The notes beneath the pieces were generated by a model. It ran no database searches and was not told where the DNA came from. It saw only the letters and a list, made by a program, of their open reading frames with translations. Positions 35,989 to 43,480 of a stretch of 64,000 bases of DNA are shown here, piece after piece (the first letter of the stretch is position 1; each line of letters opens with the position of its first letter). This DNA comes from Chryseobacterium sp. MA9 (GTDB lineage: Bacteria; Bacteroidota; Bacteroidia; Flavobacteriales; Weeksellaceae). The position numbers were made by a program, and so were the translations under genes. The stretch spans positions 3,286,001 through 3,350,000 of the forward strand of contig NZ_CP075170.1 in the NCBI RefSeq assembly GCF_024399315.1, given 5' to 3'.

Positions 35989-36558
35989 ATGAACGACTTT
36001 TTAATAGGTATCGGCAAGAGATTAAAGGATATTAGAAAAAAGAATAATTTAACCATCAATGAACTGGCTTTCAAAGCGAATGTGAGTAACGGTCTTGTTT
36101 CCAGAATTGAAAACGGTAGAACCATTCCTTCACTTCCTGTTCTGTTGGATCTGATTCAGTCTCTTGAGATTGATGCCAGTTATTTTTTTGAAGGGGTTGA
36201 GAAAAAATCCAATGCCAAATTCATCTATGTTCCGAAGGAGAACCAGCAAATTATCGAAAAGGAAGTAGAAGCCGAGGGATTCAAATACATGCATATCTTC
36301 AGCAAGAGTCTTCATTCTTTAGGATTTGAAGCCGTTTTGTTAACTCTCGAACCGAATTCTAAAAGAGAAAAGGTCATTACAGATGCCTGGGAATTTAAAT
36401 ATATTCTGAAAGGAGAAGTAAAATATGTAATTGATAATGAAGAAATTATTTTAAAAGAAGGTGATTCTCTTTATTTCAACGGTAAGTTTCCTCACGTTCC
36501 GGTAAGCATCAGCGATGAAAGCTGTGTGATGCTTGTTCTTTATTTTTATACTGCTTAA
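35989..36558 (+). CDS. XRE-family transcriptional regulator with C-terminal cupin domain
   Basis: 189 residues. A helix-turn-helix domain occupies about residues 8-62 (LKDIRKKNNLTINELAFKAN, then SNGLVSRIENGRTIPS). A cupin_2 barrel follows (about 115-187: WEFKYILKGEVKYVID, EGDSLYFNGKFPH). Such regulators sense small metabolites such as amines through the cupin. It is transcribed toward the receptor gene and is the obvious candidate regulator of the putative phosphonate locus. Confidence 0.92.
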   Translation: MNDFLIGIGKRLKDIRKKNNLTINELAFKANVSNGLVSRIENGRTIPSLPVLLDLIQSLEIDASYFFEGVEKKSNAKFIYVPKENQQIIEKEVEAEGFKYMHIFSKSLHSLGFEAVLLTLEPNSKREKVITDAWEFKYILKGEVKYVIDNEEIILKEGDSLYFNGKFPHVPVSISDESCVMLVLYFYTA

Positions 36559-36612
36559 ATACTTTTTCAGCGCAAAGTCTTTACTATTAAATCTTATATT
36601 TTTAAGGGAGCA

Positions 36613-36642
36613 AAGAATGGAATCAATTTCATTGATTCTTTC
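36613..36642 (+). terminator. possible terminator after the XRE-cupin gene
   Basis: GAATCAAT-TTC-ATTGATTC hairpin (36620-36638) with outer AAAG/CTTT pairing and a short TTTCT tail. Confidence 0.45.
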
Positions 36643-36795
36643 TAAGCGTATGCATAATAATCACGCTTCATCAACGCCAACATCGTAACCTTTGCACACT
36701 TATAATTTGGCGTTATAATTATTAAACTTTGCGTTTAAATCATATTACAATTTTTACATCATTCTTCAATTTTTAATTTTCCAGCACATACAAAA

Positions 36796-36812
36796 GTTTA
36801 CAAATATGCAAC
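36796..36812 (+). promoter_or_regulatory. operator-like site shared with the phosphatase promoter
   Basis: GTTTACAAATATGCAAC shares its first 11 bases exactly with site 1 of the phosphatase operator array (43394), and 14 of 17 positions overall. It lies about 300 bases upstream of the receptor start. Confidence 0.4.
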
Positions 36813-36997
36813 TTTTATTTTTCTGTTTTCTTCCAAGATGAACGAAATATTAACCAAAACTGGGTTGTTCTAGGAAGATTTCTATTCTTTTTATTTACAG
36901 TAAATATTTGCGAAAAGTATTGAAATAGTGAATTTAAACCTTATTTCAAACTATTTTCAAATGTTGTCACTCATGAGTTTAAAAGTAAAATAAGCGT

Positions 36998-37018
36998 AAC
37001 AAATAAGACTTATTTGTT
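36998..37018. promoter_or_regulatory. perfect palindrome upstream of the TonB receptor gene
   Basis: AACAAATAA-GAC-TTATTTGTT, 9-bp perfect arms with a 3-base centre, 80 bases before the receptor ATG; a candidate operator. Confidence 0.5.
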
Positions 37019-37097
37019 AAACAATACTTAACACAAAATATTTATATATATTAAAATTATTAGCGTGATTTGCATAAAAAATTTAATATATGTAAAA

Positions 37098-39923
37098 ATG
37101 AAAACAAAATTAGAGAAATTACTTACCCTTGTTTTTGTCTGTTTCATGGTCTTTGTTTCAGCGCAAAAACAGTTAATTATAGGAACTGTTCTTGACGACA
37201 GCCAGCCTCTCCCCGGGGCAACAGTCAAAATAAAAGGCTTATCTAAAAATACAACGACTGATATTGAAGGAAAGTTTACCATCAATGATATCAAAGAAGG
37301 TCAATACACATTACAAATCAGCTATATTGGCTATGAATCTACAGATATTACTGTTGATCTGAAACCGGAACAAACGGTTAACTTGGGAATCATTAAGCTT
37401 TCCCAGCCCCGAAAAAACATTGATGAAGTAATAGTGACCGGAACGTTGAAAAATACGGAAGCAAGAGCTTTAAATCTTCAGAAAAATGCCATCAACATTA
37501 CCAATGTCATTGCTTCTGACGGAATTGGAAAACTTCCGGACAGAAATGCCGCAGAGACAGTACAGCGTGTACAGGGTGTTTCCATCGAAAGAGACCAGGG
37601 AGAAGGAAGATTTGTTTCCCTGAGAGGACTTCCGCCATTCTGGGCATCAACAACCATTAATGGTAACAGGCTTCCCACTGCAGAGGAAGAAACAACTTCC
37701 AGAGCAACAGCATTCGATTTCTTTCCTACAGAACTGATCTCATATATACATGTAAACAAGTCATTTACCCCAGATATCGAAGCTGACGGAATAGGCGGTG
37801 GTGTCAATTTTATCACCAAAACTCCGCCTATGAAAACAGAATTCAAAGCAACTATCGGAAGCGGGTATAATGCTAAAGCTGATAAAGGAGTTTATAACCT
37901 GGGATTTTTATATGGAGGAAGAACGAAGGATAAAAAATTCGGGTATTTATTCAACTTTGCGCATTTCATAAGGAACTGGTCTACAGATAACTTTGAGGCA
38001 AGAAGAAGTGGTGACGAAGGGGTTTTCAGACTGGAACTTCGTGATTATAACGGAGTAAGAAAAACAACGGGAATCAATACTGCTTTTGAATATGTACTCT
38101 CGCCAAAAACAACCTTCTATTTAAAAGGAATGTATGGCACCTTATCGGATGATGAAACCCACTATAAACACAGAATCCGCTTTGATAAATTCAGCAGTGC
38201 CAACAATACAGCAAGAGTGGAACTTCAGAATATCCATAATTTACTGATTACAGAACTTACTTCTGTTTCTTTGGGCGCAGTTCATCAATTAAATAAAGGA
38301 AAAATCGACTGGGATTTATCTTACTACGACAACAAATTCAAGTATGGAAATATCCCTGATAAACAGAACAATTCTTATTATGTCATCAAGTACACTCAAT
38401 CTGGTGTCGGCATCAATCCTGATTATATTTCAAATCATGGAAATGGTCCTAGAGCTTACTGGAAAGCTGATGGAGGGAAATTAGATTATAAAAATCCGGA
38501 TGCTTTATTTGGTTTCTACAGTGACCCTAATTTTAAGATGGATGCTTCACAGATGAGATTTACCGATCTTGAATTTTATAAGGTTTTTGTAGAGGAGAAG
38601 GATAAAATCGTAGCAGCTTTCAACCATGAGATCAATGCTTCTGATAAGCTGACCTTAAAATATGGTTTTAAATACCGTGATAAGGAGCGTAATGCAAAAT
38701 TCTCCGATATTTTCTACAACTGGAGCAACGGAACAGCACCACTTCTGTCTGATTTTTCCCAATATATCACGACCCAACCCAATGGACCGAAATATTTAAG
38801 TGAAATGAATGCCCACATCGGCAATACTTTTGGTCCGGTACTTTCTACCACAGGAATGAATCAGTTCTGGTATCAGAATCAGGGAAATTTAAAGATCAAT
38901 ACTGCAGATTCCGAAGCATTGGAATATAATAAAGCATTAGGAAGAAACTTTGATGTGTTTGAAAAACATGCGGATGCCTATGGTATGGCAACCTACAAAC
39001 TGAATGATAAGATCACCATTTTAGGGGGAATCAGATTATCCAATACCAATACCAAAGTGAAGGGTTATAGCGTAAATGATAACGTCCTGACACCAGTAGA
39101 AAACACAAAAAACTACCTGGCCGTCCTTCCTATGATTCATTTGAAATATACATTAAACGATAAAACCAACCTTCGTTTTGCTGCCACAAGAACTTTCTCA
39201 AGACCAAATTTTGGAGATCTGACTCCCGGAGGAACTTATATTGAAGCAGACAACGAGTTTAAAGGCGGAAACCCAAATCTTAATCCTACGTATTCTTTGA
39301 ATTTTGATTTGATGGGAGAATATTATTTCTCAAATGTAGGGATTCTGAGTGGCGGCGTTTTCTATAAATCTATTACAGATCCTATTTTCCAGGACTCATT
39401 TATCGGAAATTATAATGGAATCAACGGAGTTCAGTTTACAGCACCTAATAATGGAAAAGCAGCATGGTTAGGAGGTATTGAACTTGGAATTAACAAAAGA
39501 TTTGATTTCCTTCCAGGATTTTTACAGTACTTCGGAGTGCAATTGAATGCTACATTCATGACTTCAGAAATGGAAAAGCCAAGCGGAAGAACGGTAGCAC
39601 TGCCCTATCAGGCAAAAGAATTATACAACGCACAGCTTTTCTTTGAGAAAAAGGGATTCAATGCAAGGCTGGCTTACAACTACAAAGGAAAATATGCTGT
39701 AGAATATGCTGAAGAGGATATCAATGATTCTTATTATGGTAAATACAGCAATCTTGACTTCGGAGGTTCTTACCAGTTTACAAAATACCTGACCTTGTAT
39801 GCAGATGTGAACAATATTCTGAACAAACCTCTGATCTATCACTTCGGTAAAAACGAAGACCGTCCTGAACAGGTAGAATATTATGGAGTACGATTTAATC
39901 TCGGAATAAAACTAAACTTCTAA
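37098..39923 (+). CDS. TonB-dependent outer-membrane receptor
   Basis: 941 residues from the ATG at 37098 (MKTKLEKLLTL); the upstream in-frame TTG-type extension lacks a signal peptide. Signal peptide ends near FVSAQ. A carboxypeptidase-regulatory-like domain (about 25-95, PGATVKIKGLSKNT) precedes the plug (IGKLPDRNAAETVQRVQGVS, FVSLRGLPP) and a 22-strand barrel ending in aromatic residues (GIKLNF). The plug wording resembles the TIGR01782 receptor group. There is no SusD partner. It is the first gene of an operon with the transporter, oxidase and HAD genes, so it probably imports their substrate. Confidence 0.93.
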   Translation: MKTKLEKLLTLVFVCFMVFVSAQKQLIIGTVLDDSQPLPGATVKIKGLSKNTTTDIEGKFTINDIKEGQYTLQISYIGYESTDITVDLKPEQTVNLGIIKLSQPRKNIDEVIVTGTLKNTEARALNLQKNAINITNVIASDGIGKLPDRNAAETVQRVQGVSIERDQGEGRFVSLRGLPPFWASTTINGNRLPTAEEETTSRATAFDFFPTELISYIHVNKSFTPDIEADGIGGGVNFITKTPPMKTEFKATIGSGYNAKADKGVYNLGFLYGGRTKDKKFGYLFNFAHFIRNWSTDNFEARRSGDEGVFRLELRDYNGVRKTTGINTAFEYVLSPKTTFYLKGMYGTLSDDETHYKHRIRFDKFSSANNTARVELQNIHNLLITELTSVSLGAVHQLNKGKIDWDLSYYDNKFKYGNIPDKQNNSYYVIKYTQSGVGINPDYISNHGNGPRAYWKADGGKLDYKNPDALFGFYSDPNFKMDASQMRFTDLEFYKVFVEEKDKIVAAFNHEINASDKLTLKYGFKYRDKERNAKFSDIFYNWSNGTAPLLSDFSQYITTQPNGPKYLSEMNAHIGNTFGPVLSTTGMNQFWYQNQGNLKINTADSEALEYNKALGRNFDVFEKHADAYGMATYKLNDKITILGGIRLSNTNTKVKGYSVNDNVLTPVENTKNYLAVLPMIHLKYTLNDKTNLRFAATRTFSRPNFGDLTPGGTYIEADNEFKGGNPNLNPTYSLNFDLMGEYYFSNVGILSGGVFYKSITDPIFQDSFIGNYNGINGVQFTAPNNGKAAWLGGIELGINKRFDFLPGFLQYFGVQLNATFMTSEMEKPSGRTVALPYQAKELYNAQLFFEKKGFNARLAYNYKGKYAVEYAEEDINDSYYGKYSNLDFGGSYQFTKYLTLYADVNNILNKPLIYHFGKNEDRPEQVEYYGVRFNLGIKLNF

Positions 39924-39932
39924 ACCATTACC

Positions 39933-41231
39933 ATGGCCAGAACCATTAATAAAAAAACACTAGTAACACTGAGGGCTGCTTTTGCCGCTTTCGGTGTTTA
40001 CTTCTGCATGTACGGTTTCAGAAAACCTTTTACTGTAGCTTCTTTCGAAGGACTTTCCTATTTTGGGGTAGATTATAAGATCCTGATTATTATTGCTCAG
40101 GCTGTAGGTTATTTTATCTCAAAATTCATCGGAATCAAATTTATTTCGGAACTGAAGCCTCAGAAAAGACTCTCCTATCTGTTTGTTTTCATTGCTATTG
40201 CCGAGCTTGCATTGCTAGGATTCGCAGCTGTTCCCGCTCCTTACAATATTCTATTTATGTTTATCAATGGTATTCCATTGGGAATGATCTGGGGAATTGT
40301 TTTCTCTTATATCGAAGGACGCAAAACCACAGAAATCATCGGACTTTTTTTATGTTCAAGCTTTGTGGTTTCTTCAGGATTTACAAAATCTGTAGGAAAA
40401 TTTTTAATGGATAATTTCTCCATTTCAGAATTCTGGATGCCGTTTTCAGCCGGACTTGTTTTCATTATCCCTCTGATTTTTTCCGGGCTACTTCTCGAAA
40501 GGATTCCCAAGCCTTCAGAAGAAGATATTTTGCTTAAAAACAAGAGACAACCGTTGAATGGTTCGGAAAGAAAAGCTCTGATCCAGCAGTTTTTTGTTCC
40601 CATCCTGTGTATTATCTTTTTATATATCAGCTTAACGGTTTTAAGGGATTTCAGAGATAATTTCAATCGTGAAATCTGGGATGGACTGAATTTTACTTTT
40701 GACAGTTCCATTTTCACTTTAACGGAAATTCCTATTGCTGTAATGGTTCTTGTGGTTTTAAGCTTTATGGTAAAAGTCAAAAACAATAAAAAAGCATTTG
40801 CCTATTATCATTATATTCTTTTTGTGGGTATTCTTACGGTAGGCCTTTCTACTTATCTGTTTCAGCAGGGTTCTCTGTCTCCTTTTTTATGGATGACCAT
40901 TTCTGGCTTCGGAATGTATATCTGCTATATTCCTTTTAACGGAATTTATTTTGACCGGATGATCGCGGCCTTTGAAATCAAAGGAAATGTAGGCTTTCTG
41001 ATCTATATTGTAGATTCCTTCGGATATCTGGGAAGTGTGCTGATCCTGCTGTATAAAAACTTTGGTTCGGCACAGACTTCATGGTTACATTTTTATATCA
41101 ACTTAAATTATATCATCACCGTTGCGGTTTTTGTTCTTTCGGTGATTACTTTTCTGGCTTTCAGGAACAAATCAAAGCCAAAATCAAACTCTAATCAATT
41201 CATCAATTTCGATACGTCGAAAATTTTATAA
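39933..41231 (+). CDS. DUF5690 family MFS-like membrane protein
   Basis: 432 residues with about twelve membrane segments. The N-terminal LRAAFAAFGVYFCMYGFRKP is shaped like the start of glycerol-3-phosphate/sugar-phosphate MFS transporters (MYGFRKP resembles GlpT-type motifs). The sequence fits the Bacteroidota family DUF5690, recalled from memory. A role as inner-membrane importer for an organophosphorus compound is an inference from the neighbours: 9 bases after the receptor and 11 before the FAD oxidase. Confidence 0.85.
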   Translation: MARTINKKTLVTLRAAFAAFGVYFCMYGFRKPFTVASFEGLSYFGVDYKILIIIAQAVGYFISKFIGIKFISELKPQKRLSYLFVFIAIAELALLGFAAVPAPYNILFMFINGIPLGMIWGIVFSYIEGRKTTEIIGLFLCSSFVVSSGFTKSVGKFLMDNFSISEFWMPFSAGLVFIIPLIFSGLLLERIPKPSEEDILLKNKRQPLNGSERKALIQQFFVPILCIIFLYISLTVLRDFRDNFNREIWDGLNFTFDSSIFTLTEIPIAVMVLVVLSFMVKVKNNKKAFAYYHYILFVGILTVGLSTYLFQQGSLSPFLWMTISGFGMYICYIPFNGIYFDRMIAAFEIKGNVGFLIYIVDSFGYLGSVLILLYKNFGSAQTSWLHFYINLNYIITVAVFVLSVITFLAFRNKSKPKSNSNQFINFDTSKIL

Positions 41232-41242
41232 ATTATAGTACA

Positions 41243-42397
41243 ATGACAACAAAATTTGATTTAATCGTTGTAGGAGGTGGAATTTTAGGAACATTCCATG
41301 CTTATCATGCGCTGAAGAAAAATCTTAAGGTAGCTTTACTGGAAAGAAATTCTGTTCCTCAAGGAGCTACAGTAAGGAATTTCGGGCAGGTAGTGCCTTC
41401 CGGAATGGATCTTAAATGGCAAAATTTCGGAAGAGAAAGCCTTGCAATATATAATGAACTTCACACTCAGGCAGACCTTACCATCAGACAAAATGGTTCC
41501 ATATATATTGCTTCAAATGATGAAGAGCTTCAACTGATTGAAGAGCTTTATGAAATCAACAGAAATAATGATTATGAATCTGTTTTATTATCCAAAAACG
41601 ACTGCATCAAGAAATATGACGGCCTTCGTTCAGATTATTGTAAAGGAGGTCTCTTTTTTCCGCAGGAACTTTCTGTAGATTCTGCAGATATGATTGTAAA
41701 GCTTCATAAGTTGCTTCAGGAAAAAATGGGCTTGCAGATTTTCTATAATACAACAGTTCTTGAAACCTATGAAGATGATCAGAAATGTACAACTGTAACA
41801 GCAGATGGAACGAAGTTTAATGCTTCAAAAATCATCATCTGCGGCGGACATGAGTTTAAGACTTTATACCCTAAAGTATTCAATGACAGTGATCTGGAAG
41901 TCAGCAAACTGCAGATGCTTCAAACCAAGCCCCAGGGAATCTATTCGCTTCAGGGGAATATTCTTACAGGGCTTTCTGTGAGAAGATATGAATCATTCAG
42001 CGAATGCCCTTCTTTTCAGATAATCAAGGCTTTAGAAGATCCCAACTCGTTTGAAAAGAAATACGGAGTTCATATTTTGTTCAAGCAGGCTCTTGACGGA
42101 TCTGTAATTATAGGAGATTCTCATGAGTATGCTGATGCTAAAAATGCTGATGATCTTGGATATGATCTTAATATGGAGATTGATGAATTTATGATTCTGG
42201 AGGCTAAAAAAATCATTGATCTTCCTACGTATGAAATTCAGAGAAGATGGTTCGGAATTTATTCCCAATGCAAAACCAAAGATGTTTTTGAGCACAGCCC
42301 ATCTGCCAACATTCACATTATAACAGGTATCGGAGGGAAAGGAATGACGGGAAGCGGTGGCTTTTCCAAATTTAATATTGAAAAAATTTACGCATAA
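41243..42397 (+). CDS. TIGR03364-type FAD-dependent oxidoreductase (putative aminophosphonate oxidase)
   Basis: 384 residues. FAD-binding loop IVVGGGILGTFHAYHAL, ALLERNSVPQGATVRNFGQV, and the C-terminal flavin motif ITGIGGKGMTGSGG place it in the DAO/glycine-oxidase fold. The VRNFGQVVPSG wording matches the TIGR03364 group, which is known to occur beside PhnX-like hydrolases and was proposed to deaminate an aminophosphonate. Here it is 7 bases before exactly such a hydrolase. The true substrate is untested. Confidence 0.88.
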   Translation: MTTKFDLIVVGGGILGTFHAYHALKKNLKVALLERNSVPQGATVRNFGQVVPSGMDLKWQNFGRESLAIYNELHTQADLTIRQNGSIYIASNDEELQLIEELYEINRNNDYESVLLSKNDCIKKYDGLRSDYCKGGLFFPQELSVDSADMIVKLHKLLQEKMGLQIFYNTTVLETYEDDQKCTTVTADGTKFNASKIIICGGHEFKTLYPKVFNDSDLEVSKLQMLQTKPQGIYSLQGNILTGLSVRRYESFSECPSFQIIKALEDPNSFEKKYGVHILFKQALDGSVIIGDSHEYADAKNADDLGYDLNMEIDEFMILEAKKIIDLPTYEIQRRWFGIYSQCKTKDVFEHSPSANIHIITGIGGKGMTGSGGFSKFNIEKIYA

Positions 42398-42404
42398 AAT
42401 TCAA

Positions 42405-43073
42405 ATGAAAAATATAGAATTATTAGTTCTGGATATGGCCGGAACAACAATTGATGAAGATAATGTAGTCTACAAAACACTTACCAATGCTGTAAATGAT
42501 TACGGCTATGTGGTAAGTCTGGAAAAAGTATTATCCAGCTGTGCCGGAATGGAAAAACTAGAAGCCATTACAAGTCTTTTAAAAGAAATCAATGGGAATG
42601 AAGAAGATGCTCCTGCTATTTTTGAGAATTTCTCTGATCAGCTTAAAGAATCCTATAAAAATCTTGAGGTAAAACCCATCAACGGAACGGAAGATTTCCT
42701 GCTCAGCATGAAGTCTCAGAACAAAAAGATCGTTTTAAATACCGGATATACTTCTGAAATCGCTCATCAGCTTTTGAATAAACTTAACTGGAAGGAAAGT
42801 ATTCACTTTGATGCTTTAATTACTGCTGATGACGTGTCAGAAAGCCGCCCAAGCCCAGAAATGATTCATCTTGCCATGAAGAAATTCAATATCACTGAAG
42901 CCAATAGGGTTTTAAAGGCGGGTGATTCTGTTATTGATATTGAAGAGGGTAAAAATGCAGGTTGCGGACTTACAGTAGCTGTACTTTCGGGAGCTCAAAA
43001 CAGAAAAGAACTGGAAAAAGCAGCACCTGATTATATTCTTAATACTATTTCTGAGGCTGAAGATCTTCTTTAA
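42405..43073 (+). CDS. PhnX-like HAD hydrolase (TIGR03351 type, putative phosphonatase)
   Basis: 222 residues from the ATG at 42405; the longer frame beginning at 42357 lies inside the oxidase gene. The nucleophile motif is DMAGTTIDED (Asp10), the DxAGT variant of phosphonatases rather than DxDxT. Lys51 in GMEKLEAI lies 41 residues after the nucleophile, the same offset as Asp12 and the Schiff-base Lys53 of phosphonoacetaldehyde hydrolase. Arg replaces the usual HAD Lys in SESRPSPEM. GDSVIDIEEGKNAGC closes the site. This suggests cleavage of the C-P bond of an oxo-ethylphosphonate made by the oxidase. It is the last gene of the operon. Confidence 0.9.
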   Translation: MKNIELLVLDMAGTTIDEDNVVYKTLTNAVNDYGYVVSLEKVLSSCAGMEKLEAITSLLKEINGNEEDAPAIFENFSDQLKESYKNLEVKPINGTEDFLLSMKSQNKKIVLNTGYTSEIAHQLLNKLNWKESIHFDALITADDVSESRPSPEMIHLAMKKFNITEANRVLKAGDSVIDIEEGKNAGCGLTVAVLSGAQNRKELEKAAPDYILNTISEAEDLL

Positions 43074-43109
43074 ATACCTCTTTTTCAAACTATTTTTTAG
43101 TACTTCTTG

Positions 43110-43156
43110 ACACAAACGTTTTCATAGTAATCCATTGGAAATGTTTGTGTTTTTTA
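43110..43156 (+). terminator. terminator of the receptor-oxidase-hydrolase operon
   Basis: Arms ACACAAACGTTTTC / GGAAATGTTTGTGT followed by TTTTTT. It separates the HAD gene from the phosphatase gene, which must therefore have its own promoter. Confidence 0.85.
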
Positions 43157-43157
43157 C

Positions 43158-43200
43158 CACCCCGTCAAATCTCTGATTTGACACCCCTCCGGAGGAGGAG
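43158..43200. repeat. GC-richer palindromic intergenic repeat
   Basis: GTCAAATC-TCT-GATTTGAC (43164-43182) is followed by ACCCCTCCGGAGGAGG, with CCTCCGGAGG perfectly palindromic (43186-43195). Similar double-palindrome elements are scattered through Bacteroidota intergenic regions; here it stands out from the AT-rich surroundings. A third small palindrome AAAATC-GGA-GATTTT lies downstream. Confidence 0.55.
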
Positions 43201-43393
43201 AATATCATACGATTGGTTGAAGATTTATCAAAATCGGAGATTTTCTAAGCCTATTATGAACTTTATATTCGTAAAGTCTGTAGCTTAAATCAAACAAGAC
43301 TCCAACATCTTTTGTGACTTTTGTGGTTAAACATTTCATCCTTCTTTTTCAGAACTTTTTAATTATCAATTAATTAATTTTCAGTTCACATAT

Positions 43394-43450
43394 GTTTACA
43401 AATAGTAAACTAATTTTACAATAGTTAAAAATAAATTACTATTTGTAAAC
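43394..43450 (+). promoter_or_regulatory. array of three 17-bp operator-like sites with 20-bp period
   Basis: Sites begin at 43394, 43414 and 43434: GTTTACAAATAGTAAAC, TTTTACAATAGTTAAAA and AATTACTATTTGTAAAC. Site 1 is a perfect 6+5+6 palindrome and the others are near-palindromic. Site 1 and site 3 together also make a perfect 15-bp inverted repeat. The last site ends 31 bases before the phosphatase ATG. The two-turn periodicity suggests cooperative regulator binding. Confidence 0.75.
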
Positions 43451-43480
43451 TTTTTTATTTTCAAAAAACTCTTTTTCCCT

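Larger units (their letters stand above)
36559..37064. other. regulatory intergenic region upstream of the TonB receptor
   Basis: About 500 bases with no supported gene. It holds a hairpin behind the XRE-cupin gene (36613-36642), an 8-bp inverted pair AACGCCAA/TTGGCGTT (36673-36714), an operator-like GTTTACAAATA (36796-36806), a palindrome ATTTACAGTAAAT (36893-36905) and the perfect palindrome at 36998-37018. This density suggests a complex promoter. Confidence 0.55.

Noticed and set aside
37041..37098. A TAnnTTTG promoter for the TonB receptor
   Set aside because: The closest sequence near 37064-37071 (GTGATTTG) lacks the TA; the real promoter is not identifiable by eye.
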